From: Oscillospiraceae bacterium
Lineage (GTDB): Bacteria; Bacillota; Clostridia; Oscillospirales; Acutalibacteraceae
Assembly: GCA_015066405.1 (NCBI GenBank)
Contig: SVOM01000012.1
Coordinates: 1 to 41,836 of the forward strand
DNA length: 41,836 nt
Reading direction: 5' to 3'
A program made the position numbers and the translations under genes. Each line of letters starts with the position of its first letter. Positions within the stretch are counted from its first letter, which is position 1. Shown piece after piece: positions 25,085 to 33,604 of the stretch. The notes below the pieces were generated by a model. That model was not told where the DNA came from. It did not search any database and saw only the letters and a list, made by a program, of their open reading frames with translations.

Positions 25085-26314
25085 TTATTGTGAGTTGTTT
25101 GAGCCAACAGTTATGTTTGCGTAATAGTATTTACCCGAGCGGTAAATTTTTACTTTAACCGTTTGACCCGGCTTTGATGCGGCAACTGCATCGTTTAGTT
25201 TTGAATAGTCGGTAATTTTTGTTTCGCCATACTGTGTGATAATATCGCCGCTTCTAATACCGCTATTATATGCAGGACCGCCATTCATAACACTCTTCAC
25301 AACTGCGCCCGAGGGATAGCCCAAGCGCTCAAGTATATCTTGAGTATACTTTTCGTTAATTGTAACACCGATATACGGGTTGGGGTCATACTGGCGGGAA
25401 ATAATTTTATCGCAAACCTCAACTACTGTATCTATCGGTATTGCAAAGCCCATGCCCTCATATTCGGTTGCAGCAATTTTGGAACTGTTAATACCAATCA
25501 GTTGACCTTTTGTATTTACAAGCGCACCGCCCGAGTTACCGGGGTTAATGGCCGCATCGGTTTGTATTAAATTAACGTTATCTTCGGTTGAGTTATCAGA
25601 TACCATACGGTTAAGTCCACTGATTATGCCGTATGTTACCGAGCCCATAAATTCAAGTCCACCAGGGCTTCCTATGGCGGCTACATACTGCCCTACTTTA
25701 ACATCATCAATATCTCCAACCTCAATCTTGGGAAGATTTTTAGCATTAATTTTTATTACTGCTAAATCGTGCGTGATATTATAGCCTACCACACTCGCCT
25801 CATAAGATTTTTCGGTGTCCTCGGTTAAATACACCTCAATTTTTGATGATGCTGAGGAAAGTGTGCTCTCTATCACGTGGTAGTTTGTAATAATATAACC
25901 ATCAGCAGAATATATTACACCCGAGCCCGTACCGGTAGATTCGGTGCTTCCGCCAAAAAAGCTGTTAATTGAAGTGGATGTAGCGATACCGACAACACTC
26001 GGTGTAACCTTTTTGGCTACGGCCTCAATAACGCTCTCCACAGTTTCTTCGATATTAATATTTGTAACGTTTTGTGTTGAATTTTCGCTTGTGGATTCGG
26101 TGTGCCCCGCCGCGTTTTCTGAATTTTTATAATTAATAATTACACCCGCCGCAGATGTCGCGCCGATAACCGCCGCCAAAACAGTGCATATAATAACAGT
26201 TAATAAACTGTATTTATTGCCGCCATTTTTCTTTTTTTCTCGCTTTGGTGTAAACTCAGGAAACTCATCATTTCCGAAGGTTTGATTGTTAAAATCGAAA
26301 TTATTATAGTCCAT
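25085..26314 (-). CDS. htrA: HtrA-like membrane serine protease
   Basis: A 409-residue DegP/HtrA-family protease for quality control at the cell surface. An acidic, Asn/Phe-rich cytoplasmic N-terminus precedes one membrane helix at about 36-60. The trypsin-like domain has His146 (TNYHVIE), Asp183 (THDLAVIKI) and Ser261 (NPGNSGGALVN). One PDZ domain (about 315-405) contains YIGVTINEKY and SGIRSGDIIT. The active site faces outside the membrane. In other Firmicutes htrA paralogues answer to cell-envelope stress systems; no such operator is visible here. GAGGGAG precedes the ATG. Confidence 0.94.
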   Translation of the reverse strand: MDYNNFDFNNQTFGNDEFPEFTPKREKKKNGGNKYSLLTVIICTVLAAVIGATSAAGVIINYKNSENAAGHTESTSENSTQNVTNINIEETVESVIEAVAKKVTPSVVGIATSTSINSFFGGSTESTGTGSGVIYSADGYIITNYHVIESTLSSASSKIEVYLTEDTEKSYEASVVGYNITHDLAVIKINAKNLPKIEVGDIDDVKVGQYVAAIGSPGGLEFMGSVTYGIISGLNRMVSDNSTEDNVNLIQTDAAINPGNSGGALVNTKGQLIGINSSKIAATEYEGMGFAIPIDTVVEVCDKIISRQYDPNPYIGVTINEKYTQDILERLGYPSGAVVKSVMNGGPAYNSGIRSGDIITQYGETKITDYSKLNDAVAASKPGQTVKVKIYRSGKYYYANITVGSNNSQ

Positions 26315-26391
26315 AATGCTCCCTCTATTGAATTTATACTGGCATTATAAAGGTAAAATATGAACGCTAAGTTAATAAAAATAGTACATTT

Positions 26392-27144
26392 TTAAAACTT
26401 TCGGCGTTTAATTTTTACATAGGGTGCTACATCGTTTGTTGAGTTTTTGTTGCGAATATCATCAATGGTTCTATAAATAATATAACCCGCAACTACTACA
26501 AATAATATAATACCCAAAGAAATTATAACAGCTATAATAACATCCTCAAACTCGCGCCAACTAAAGCCCGAATTTTGACTGATATTGAAATCCTTCAAAA
26601 TTTTATTCTCGGTATCAACGTCAACGTCAGTTCCTTGGAAAACAACGCTTAATGAATAAATCATCCCGTTTTTAACGGTTAAAAACTGTGAGCCGCAAAA
26701 TCTTCCGCCCTTGTCTTCAGAGTTTATAGCAATTTTAAGAAAAGTACTGCCGCCTTTCTCGCATACAGTATAATTACTGTCCGCCACTATTTTTTGGGCA
26801 ACGTTTGAAAGCGCATCACTATCAAGCAACTCAAGATTTTCAATACTTTTTGAAAACTCGCTTGAAAGGCACTTGAGTACAATTTCACTGCCGTTGTTTT
26901 TATTTATGGCGTAAAAAACAATATTATTCTTCTCAAGGTATTCTTTAAATCCGCTCGCCGTATAATTAATTTTTTGCAGAAAATCTTGATTAGATTTAAT
27001 ATTTTCCGCATTAATTACGGTATAAACATCGGGCACTTCAATACTAAATTTATACTGCTTATCGGTGTATGCAAACGCTGTTAGCGAAAAGGTGCCGATA
27101 AACAAAAATAAAACTGTAAGAAGCGCTAAAATCCTTTTTTTCAA
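26392..27144 (-). CDS. Secreted membrane protein of unknown function
   Basis: A 250-residue protein I do not recognise. It starts with a clear signal peptide (KKRILALLTVLFLFIG, cleavage likely after AFA). An extracytoplasmic domain of about 190 residues follows, with a mixed alpha/beta pattern and SIEVPDVYTVI near its start. A membrane helix at about 208-230 and a basic cytoplasmic tail KIKRRKF end it. The start is placed at TTG 27144 after GGGGAAGAG; the ATG at 27186 overlaps folD and would put a hydrophilic stretch before the signal. It lies between folD and htrA on the same strand. Confidence 0.7.
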   Translation of the reverse strand: MKKRILALLTVLFLFIGTFSLTAFAYTDKQYKFSIEVPDVYTVINAENIKSNQDFLQKINYTASGFKEYLEKNNIVFYAINKNNGSEIVLKCLSSEFSKSIENLELLDSDALSNVAQKIVADSNYTVCEKGGSTFLKIAINSEDKGGRFCGSQFLTVKNGMIYSLSVVFQGTDVDVDTENKILKDFNISQNSGFSWREFEDVIIAVIISLGIILFVVVAGYIIYRTIDDIRNKNSTNDVAPYVKIKRRKF

Positions 27145-27163
27145 ATTCTCTTCCCCAATTTCG

Positions 27164-28009
27164 TTAGAGTTGTTTTTTTGCGGCATTTAGTGTGTTTTGC
27201 ATAAGCATTGCAATGGTCATTGGGCCAACTCCGCCGGGAACTGGAGTTATGGCCGAAGCCACCTCGCTTACTGTAGCAAAATCAACATCGCCGCAAAGCT
27301 TGCCATTTTCATCTCTATCCATACCGACATCAATTACAACCGCGCCGGGCTTTACCATATCGGCGGTTACAAATTTTGCTTTGCCTATAGCCACCACAAG
27401 CACATCGGCACGGCGGCATATATCAGCCAAATTTTTAGTTCTTGAGTGGCAAACAGTAACCGTTGCATTACTGTGGAGCAACAGCATTGCCATTGGCTTT
27501 CCAACGATATTTGACCTGCCAAGCACAACACATTCCTTGCCTGTTACATCAATATTCTCATATTTAAGCATCTCCATAACACCTGCAGGGGTGCACGGCA
27601 AAAAGTCATAGTCGCCTATCATTATCCTACCGACATTTACAGGATGAAAAGCATCCACATCCTTTTCGGGTAATATATTTTCAATGATAAGTTTTTCATC
27701 CAAATGCTTTGGTAACGGCAACTGACAAAGTATGCCATTAACTGATTTATCGTTATTTAGTTTATGTATTAACTCTAAAAGCTCTTCGTTGGTAGTGCTC
27801 TCGGGCAAGGCATATTTTAAAGATTTAATGCCAAGTGCCTCGCACGCTTTTTCTTTATTGGCAACATAAACCTTAGAAGCGGAATCTTCTCCAACAATAA
27901 TCACTGCAAGGCAAATTTCTTTGCCGCCCTTTTTAAATTCTTCTACCTCTTTTGCTATTCTATTTTTAACAAAAGCAGATATTTCTTTTCCGTCAATTAT
28001 TTTCGCCAT
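27164..28009 (-). CDS. folD: Methylenetetrahydrofolate dehydrogenase/cyclohydrolase
   Basis: A 281-residue bifunctional enzyme interconverting methylene-, methenyl- and formyl-tetrahydrofolate with NADP. Tyr48 and Lys52 (YVANK) are the catalytic pair, GILCQLPLPKHL and PCTPAGVMEML are diagnostic, and VLGRSNIVGKPMAMLLL is the nucleotide-binding loop. The C-terminal AITPVPGGVGPMTIAML is the family signature. It starts inside the last codons of lgt (17-base overlap), with AGAGGAAG upstream. Confidence 0.97.
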   Translation of the reverse strand: MAKIIDGKEISAFVKNRIAKEVEEFKKGGKEICLAVIIVGEDSASKVYVANKEKACEALGIKSLKYALPESTTNEELLELIHKLNNDKSVNGILCQLPLPKHLDEKLIIENILPEKDVDAFHPVNVGRIMIGDYDFLPCTPAGVMEMLKYENIDVTGKECVVLGRSNIVGKPMAMLLLHSNATVTVCHSRTKNLADICRRADVLVVAIGKAKFVTADMVKPGAVVIDVGMDRDENGKLCGDVDFATVSEVASAITPVPGGVGPMTIAMLMQNTLNAAKKQL

Positions 28010-28892
28010 CAGTAGCCACTTCCTCTTCTATAAAAGTTTTCTCCGCATTTTCGGTAAACATCGGAACATAGTCCTCTTGTTTTTGGTTTTTCTTTTTTAA
28101 TATAGAAACAAAAATCACGGAGCAAGTGATACAAAGCACAAATGAAAGCAAGGATGAAACCGGCATTTTACCGATTGTAAGGGTATAAAAGGATGGTCTC
28201 AAAAGTTCTAAAAAGCCCCTGCCAAAGCCGTACCACATACCGTATAATAGGGTGTTTTGGCCTTTAAATTTGCGTTGTTTTGCAAAGTGGGTTATAAGGA
28301 AAAATCCCGCAACACACCATACAAATTCATAAAGGAACAACGGGTGTACAAGACCTGTGCCCATCTCACTCACGGTGCGGTTGCTCATCATACCCCACCA
28401 GTTGCTACCGGTAAACACGCCGTAAACCTCTTGATTAAAGAAATTACCCCAACGACCGATTCCTTGCGCGAGCAAAAAGCACACTGCCGCAATATCAAAC
28501 ATATCAAGCACATTTACCTTGCTGATTTTACACATTAAAAATCCGCAAGCAAACGCACCGATTACACCACCATAAATTGCAAGGCCCGAAAAACCGCCTC
28601 CGTCAAAACCAAAAAACTCCGAAATACTGTTTAGCTTTTCGCCATCAAATATAACATAATAAAGGCGGGCACAAAGTATGGCAACGGGCGTGGTAACGAG
28701 AGCTACATCAAGCATTTTATCGGTATTTAGGTCATATTGCCGAGCCTTTACCATAGCGTATATAACAACTACCAAAAAAGCCAAAGCAATAATTATTCCA
28801 TACCAGTATATGTCCCAGCCTTCTCCTATCGGTAAAGTGAAGGCAACGGGGTTAATATCAAACGGTATACCAAAAATAACGCCGCTATACAT
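27993..28892 (-). CDS. lgt: Prolipoprotein diacylglyceryl transferase
   Basis: A 299-residue polytopic membrane enzyme that moves diacylglycerol from phosphatidylglycerol to the cysteine of prelipoproteins. The Lgt signature GRWGNFFNQEVYG is at about 145-157, with IYGGVIGAFACGF before it and MWYGFGRGFLELLR near the C-terminus. About seven membrane helices are visible. A charged tail of about 35 residues follows. It starts 17 bases after the M16 gene and overlaps folD. Confidence 0.95.
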   Translation of the reverse strand: MYSGVIFGIPFDINPVAFTLPIGEGWDIYWYGIIIALAFLVVVIYAMVKARQYDLNTDKMLDVALVTTPVAILCARLYYVIFDGEKLNSISEFFGFDGGGFSGLAIYGGVIGAFACGFLMCKISKVNVLDMFDIAAVCFLLAQGIGRWGNFFNQEVYGVFTGSNWWGMMSNRTVSEMGTGLVHPLFLYEFVWCVAGFFLITHFAKQRKFKGQNTLLYGMWYGFGRGFLELLRPSFYTLTIGKMPVSSLLSFVLCITCSVIFVSILKKKNQKQEDYVPMFTENAEKTFIEEEVATDGENN

Positions 28893-28908
28893 TTTTATCT
28901 CTCCTTTT

Positions 28909-30174
28909 CTACCTTGGTGAAACCACTGACAGAACAGTATTTTCTAAAACTAAATACTCAAGGTACTTTTCAACATCTTCTACTTTAAGATTTTTTATAA
29001 TTTCAAGCTCATCAAAAGAGTTATAATCGCAAACTGCCGAATCAATAAACGACATAACGATATCTTCCACACTGTTGTAGCGCTTAATAACACCGCCGTA
29101 TATATCGCGTTTTACGGCTTCAAAGCACTCTTTATCAATGCCCTCTTTTTTAATGCGGAGCACCTCTTGCTTGATACTCTCGGCAACCCTTTTAGGCTCG
29201 GCTGACTCGCCATCAAATAATAGTGCCGCGTAGCCACGCCCTGTAAAGAACTCGCCGTCAAACTCATCATTGATAAGCTTTTCATCGGTAAGCTTTTTAT
29301 AAAGCGGGGTTATATCGCTCGAAATGATTTTTAAAAGAACATCAAAGCAAACTGTATCATATAGCGTTGGTTCGTTTTTTAAATTCAACTTATAACCAAA
29401 GCAAAAAAGCGGTAAGGCGACATCAAGGTTTTTCTCAATATAACCGCTAACCACCGTTTCGGGCTCATCGGGAGTTATGCGTTCAATTTTTACGGGTGCG
29501 GTATTTTTAACCAGACTACTGATTTTGGCGATAACCTTTGTAGCATCAACATTACCCGCAATGCAAATAAACATATTTGAGGGATTATAAAAGGTGTTGT
29601 AGCACTCATAAAGCAGTTTATCATCAATTTGCGCTATTGATTCAACTGTGCCCGCAATATCTATTTTTACGGGGTTGTTATGGTACATCGCACGCAAGGT
29701 ATTAAATAAAACGCACCAAGACGGGCTATCATCATACATCCTAATTTCTTGACCGATAATGCCCTGCTCTTTTTCGACAGTTGCGGCTGTAAAATACGGA
29801 CTTTGCACAAAGTTTAAAAGTATATCAAGATTTTCCTCAAACATACTACTGCAAGAGAAAAGATAACAGGTTTTATCAAACGATGTAAAGGCATTTGCAT
29901 AAGCACCCGTTTTTGCATATTTTGTAAATGCATCTCCATCCTCACTCTCGAACAGCTTATGCTCCAAAAAATGCGCTATACCCTCGGGTACCTTTACAGT
30001 TTTGCCTCCGTTTAGTGAAAACGCCGTATCGATAGAGCCGTATTTTGTGCCAAACACGGCATATACAGTATTAAACTCGGGCTTTTCCATTATATAAACT
30101 TTTAGTCCATTATCCAATGTGGCTAACGAATAGTTTTCTTTTAAAATATCATTTTTAAAGATTTGTGTTTTCAT
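28909..30174 (-). CDS. M16 family zinc peptidase (YmfH-like)
   Basis: A 421-residue insulinase-family protein. The inverted zinc motif HFLEH is at 68-72, with a downstream Glu in GQEIRMYDD (about 143) as third ligand candidate. The second half lacks the motif, as expected for the structural domain. It resembles YmfH of Bacillus. It is adjacent, with no gap, to a second M16 protein lacking the zinc motif, giving the common pair of one active and one inactive subunit. The substrate is unknown; peptide or signal-peptide turnover is likely. Confidence 0.88.
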   Translation of the reverse strand: MKTQIFKNDILKENYSLATLDNGLKVYIMEKPEFNTVYAVFGTKYGSIDTAFSLNGGKTVKVPEGIAHFLEHKLFESEDGDAFTKYAKTGAYANAFTSFDKTCYLFSCSSMFEENLDILLNFVQSPYFTAATVEKEQGIIGQEIRMYDDSPSWCVLFNTLRAMYHNNPVKIDIAGTVESIAQIDDKLLYECYNTFYNPSNMFICIAGNVDATKVIAKISSLVKNTAPVKIERITPDEPETVVSGYIEKNLDVALPLFCFGYKLNLKNEPTLYDTVCFDVLLKIISSDITPLYKKLTDEKLINDEFDGEFFTGRGYAALLFDGESAEPKRVAESIKQEVLRIKKEGIDKECFEAVKRDIYGGVIKRYNSVEDIVMSFIDSAVCDYNSFDELEIIKNLKVEDVEKYLEYLVLENTVLSVVSPR

Positions 30175-31440
30175 CTATTCGCCCTCCTTGCCTAAAAGCA
30201 TAAATACGGTGTTGAGTTTTATACCCTTGGCCGCCGAAATGATTTCCTCAAGGGTTAAATCGGTAATAATCTTTCCAACTTCCTCGGGGGCTTTGATATC
30301 ATCGCAATAAATATTCGCGCAATACCAATTATCAAGCGCGCCTAAACTATCATAGGAGGAATTTAAAGAATTTAGAATATTTTTCTTTGATGCGGCAAAA
30401 ACATTGTCCTCAAACTCGCCGTTTTGCACCAGCTTTAGCTGATTAAGTATCTCTTCCTTTGCGCATGCGGCATTCTTGAACTCAACACCCGAATCTACCA
30501 TAACATAGCCTTTGTTCTTATTGGCCGATGCGGAACAATAATAGCAAAGACTAAGCTTTTCGCGCACATTTGAAAAAAGTCCCGAATAAGTGCCGCCACC
30601 GAAAATATCGGTAGCAACTGTGAGAGCATAAGCATCAGTTCCCCAAACATCACTGGAAAAGCCCATAACAAGCTTGCCCTGGGCTACGTCAAGTCGTTCG
30701 GTTACATTATTAATTTCGGTACGCGGCTTTAGCTCAGTTAAGTTTTTATAACCATTATTAACTTTACGATTATATTTTGAAAACTTATCAGTAATAGCTG
30801 CAAAAAAATTATCGGGCAAGGTCTTACCTACGAGCTGTACCCTAACATAAGCGGTGCTTAGCATATTTTGCCATGCATTAAATAGAGCCGTACCATCGAC
30901 CTTATCAAGTAGCTCGGTTGTGCCATAGGCGGAAACCGCATATTCTGAGCCTTTAAACATTTCAGCAATAAGGCGTTTTCTTGCATACAAACGCTTATCA
31001 TTTATCTCGCCTAAAATATGCTCGCGCGCTTTTCTCTTCTCACGCTCAACATCGGTTTCGCAAAATGCTTCGCCATCGACCTTTGGTTCAAAAATCAAAT
31101 TCATCAACAAATCGGTTGCTTTTTGAATAACCTGTTCATTGTCTATAGAGTACTCATCGTTAATTACCGAAATTGCAATTTTTATTAGCTGTGCATCGCC
31201 GATTTTGCTTACCGATACACTTAGCCCCGCTCCATAAAGCATATTTAGAGCCAAATTAAGCTCGGTAAAGGTTTTATACTTTTGAGAGCAAGATGTTAGC
31301 ACATACGGCAAAAGCGCATTAACTGACACATCCTTTTCGGCTAAAGGTAAATAAAAATTAAAGGAAACGAGCGTTGTGTTAAAGCGGTTATTTTGAATGA
31401 ACAAACCGTCAACACCCTCGGCTATAACTGTGGGTTTCAT
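30175..31440 (-). CDS. M16-like protein without zinc motif (YmfF-like)
   Basis: A 421-residue insulinase-fold protein. It lacks HXXEH: at the corresponding N-terminal helix it reads ALLPYVLTSCSQKYKTF, so it cannot bind zinc there. RKRLIAEMFKG and FGGGTYSGLFSNVREKLSLCYY are typical of M16 C-terminal parts. It resembles YmfF of Bacillus and is thought to form the inactive half of a heterodimer with the next gene, whose start follows its stop directly. It leads the M16-M16-lgt-folD run; a TATAAT with TGG (31482-31477) lies about 36 bases upstream. Confidence 0.85.
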   Translation of the reverse strand: MKPTVIAEGVDGLFIQNNRFNTTLVSFNFYLPLAEKDVSVNALLPYVLTSCSQKYKTFTELNLALNMLYGAGLSVSVSKIGDAQLIKIAISVINDEYSIDNEQVIQKATDLLMNLIFEPKVDGEAFCETDVEREKRKAREHILGEINDKRLYARKRLIAEMFKGSEYAVSAYGTTELLDKVDGTALFNAWQNMLSTAYVRVQLVGKTLPDNFFAAITDKFSKYNRKVNNGYKNLTELKPRTEINNVTERLDVAQGKLVMGFSSDVWGTDAYALTVATDIFGGGTYSGLFSNVREKLSLCYYCSASANKNKGYVMVDSGVEFKNAACAKEEILNQLKLVQNGEFEDNVFAASKKNILNSLNSSYDSLGALDNWYCANIYCDDIKAPEEVGKIITDLTLEEIISAAKGIKLNTVFMLLGKEGE

Positions 31441-31611
31441 TAACTGCCTCCGAAATTGTTATTTTAATTAAAAAATATTATACCACACTTTATTACTATT
31501 CTCTACTATAATTTGTAAACTTTTTTAACATCTTTTTTAAAGGTTGTTAAAATATTATAAACAAATTTAGCTTACTATAATATTATAAAATCAAATTTTG
31601 CGGAGAAAAAT

Positions 31612-33135
31612 ATGAAAAGCAAACAACATCGACTGCCCGTTAGAATAATTATCACTGCTATTATTTTGCTGTTGGAAATATATTTACTGTTTTTAACGGT
31701 TACGCATTTTTCCGAACAACGAGTATGGGTTTACTCTGCGGCTGAGTTTATCAGCATTTTAACCGTATTTTCAATAATAAATAAACGCGGTAATTCAAGC
31801 TATAAAATAATGTGGATAATTTTTATACTGTTGGTGCCGCTTTTTGGAGTGGTTTCTTATCTGCTTTGGGGCGGTGGGCGTGTTTTTCCGCATATCAGAA
31901 GAAAATTAAAAAAAGTAAATGACAAGTATAAAAAATTCTTACCCGATGATACCAAAACCTTATCGCGTTTAAATTACGAAGATATGATACACTCCCGCCA
32001 AGCCGAGTTTATACGCCGCGAGGCCGAAGTGCCTGTATATGACGGAACAAAAAGCGAGTTCTTTGCCCCTTGTGAAAACCTAATGCCAACGCTAATTGAC
32101 GAACTTAAAAAAGCCAAAAAATATATCTATCTTGAGTTTTTTATTTTGGCAGAGGGCTCAATGTGGGATGAAATTTTTGCGGTACTTAAAGAAAAAGCCT
32201 CACAGGGTGTCGAAATTAAAATAATTTTTGATGATTTCGGCTCTATAAAAACCCAAAGTAAAAATTTTGTCAAGACGCTTTGTGAAAGTGGTATTGAGGT
32301 ATCAAGCTTTAACCCTATTGTGCCTTCAATTAATATCTTTATGAACAACCGCGACCACCGCAAGATTATTATAATTGACGGCGAAACCGCGTTTACGGGT
32401 GGTTTTAACATAGCCGATGAATATATAAACCGCATTGAACGCTTTGGCTACTGGATGGACAGTTGTATTATGTTAAAAGGTGCGGCGGTTACAAGTTTTC
32501 TTTATATGTTTGCTTCAATGTGGGAATTTACTACCGGCAAGCATATAGATTTAGAGAGCCGTATTTCAAAGAGAAAATATGAAAACGACGGCTTTTATAT
32601 GCCCTACCCTGATGACCCACTTGACGATAAAAACCCGGCAGCCGGCGTATATTTGCAAATATTAAACAACGCACAAAAATATGTATATATCGCAACGCCT
32701 TATCTAATACTTGATAGTGCGCTAAGTGGTGCTTTGTGTCTTGCGGCAAAGTCGGGTGTTGATGTAAAAATTGTTACTCCGGCCATCCCTGATAAATGGT
32801 ATGTGCATCCCGTAACTCAGTATTATTACTCGGAGCTTTTAGCCGCAGGGGTTGAAATTTATGAATATACCCCCGGTTTTATACACTCAAAAATATTTTT
32901 ATCGGATGATAGCGTGGCAACTGTGGGAACAATAAACACCGATTATCGCAGTTTGTATTTGCATTTTGAATGTGGTGTTTGGATGTGCGGGACAGGGTCT
33001 GTAAAAACGATAAAAGAAAATTTCGAAGACATTTTATCGGTATCAGAAAAAATTGATCCTGTTTTATGGAACAAACGTCCTTTATGGCAAAAATTCAAAC
33101 AATATATTCTTCACTTATTTGCGCCGTTTATGTAA
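31612..33135 (+). CDS. cls: Cardiolipin synthase
   Basis: A 507-residue membrane phospholipase-D-family enzyme that joins two phosphatidylglycerol molecules to cardiolipin. Three hydrophobic segments occupy the first 85 residues. The two HKD motifs are His249, Lys251, Asp256 (DHRKIIIID, then GGFN) and His425, Lys427, Asp432 (HSKIFLSD, then GTINTDYRS). Length is normal. GCGGAG precedes the ATG. It stands alone; the next gene's promoter starts right at its stop. Confidence 0.95.
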   Translation: MKSKQHRLPVRIIITAIILLLEIYLLFLTVTHFSEQRVWVYSAAEFISILTVFSIINKRGNSSYKIMWIIFILLVPLFGVVSYLLWGGGRVFPHIRRKLKKVNDKYKKFLPDDTKTLSRLNYEDMIHSRQAEFIRREAEVPVYDGTKSEFFAPCENLMPTLIDELKKAKKYIYLEFFILAEGSMWDEIFAVLKEKASQGVEIKIIFDDFGSIKTQSKNFVKTLCESGIEVSSFNPIVPSINIFMNNRDHRKIIIIDGETAFTGGFNIADEYINRIERFGYWMDSCIMLKGAAVTSFLYMFASMWEFTTGKHIDLESRISKRKYENDGFYMPYPDDPLDDKNPAAGVYLQILNNAQKYVYIATPYLILDSALSGALCLAAKSGVDVKIVTPAIPDKWYVHPVTQYYYSELLAAGVEIYEYTPGFIHSKIFLSDDSVATVGTINTDYRSLYLHFECGVWMCGTGSVKTIKENFEDILSVSEKIDPVLWNKRPLWQKFKQYILHLFAPFM

Positions 33136-33164
33136 TTGACTTTTTGTTTATAATATTGTATAAT
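33136..33164 (+). promoter_or_regulatory. Sigma-A promoter of the 53-residue peptide gene
   Basis: TTGACT (33136-33141) and consensus TATAAT (33159-33164) with a 17-base spacer, starting immediately after the cls stop codon. Confidence 0.85.
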
Positions 33165-33190
33165 AAACAAAAGGAAAGGTGGTATTTCTT

Positions 33191-33352
33191 ATGAAAGCTA
33201 AACATATTTTTACTGCCATTGCCGTAATCATCGGTATTGTTACTATGGCAGCAGGCGTAGCAGTTCTTATTGACCGTTATTTAAAGAAAGATGATGACTG
33301 TGTAGACGGTTATATTGAATGTGATTGCACACCCGATGAAATTTGCGAATAA
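33191..33352 (+). CDS. 53-residue single-span membrane peptide
   Basis: A small protein of no recognised family, too short to be found by length-limited gene callers. Residues 6-28 form one hydrophobic helix. The C-terminal 24 residues are acidic and hold four cysteines: DDDCVDGYIECDCTPDEICE. GGAAAGGTGG lies before the ATG. The strong dedicated promoter and terminator argue that it is a real, well-expressed gene. The tail could bind metal or form disulfides. Orientation in the membrane is not certain. Confidence 0.75.
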   Translation: MKAKHIFTAIAVIIGIVTMAAGVAVLIDRYLKKDDDCVDGYIECDCTPDEICE

Positions 33353-33364
33353 TTGATAATAACG

Positions 33365-33392
33365 GCGCCTTGCTTTAAGGCGCTTTTATTAT
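33365..33392 (+). terminator. Terminator of the 53-residue peptide gene
   Basis: GCGCCTT (33365-33371) pairs with AAGGCGC (33377-33383) and is followed by TTTTATTAT, 12 bases after the stop. Confidence 0.85.
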
Positions 33393-33512
33393 GCCTAAAA
33401 AAAGCAACTTTTTTGTTTGTTTTGCATACATTTATTTTATATTTTTTAGGTTGCTTTAATCTTTTTAGTTAATATCAACAAAAATTCGAAAAATTTTGGT
33501 TGTAGTATCTAC

Positions 33513-33555
33513 TTGCATTAAAGCTTAGAATATTGTATTATTAATTTGGTATAAT
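33513..33555 (+). promoter_or_regulatory. Candidate promoters of glgP
   Basis: TTGCAT (33513-33518) and TATTAT (33536-33541) have a 17-base spacer. A second -10, TGGTATAAT (33547-33555), is an extended form without a clear -35. The rest of the 33393-33604 gap is AT-rich and holds no gene that I can see. Confidence 0.55.
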
Positions 33556-33604
33556 AATTATATTTAATACACTTAAATACAATTTTATTAAGGAGATGTT
33601 TTTT

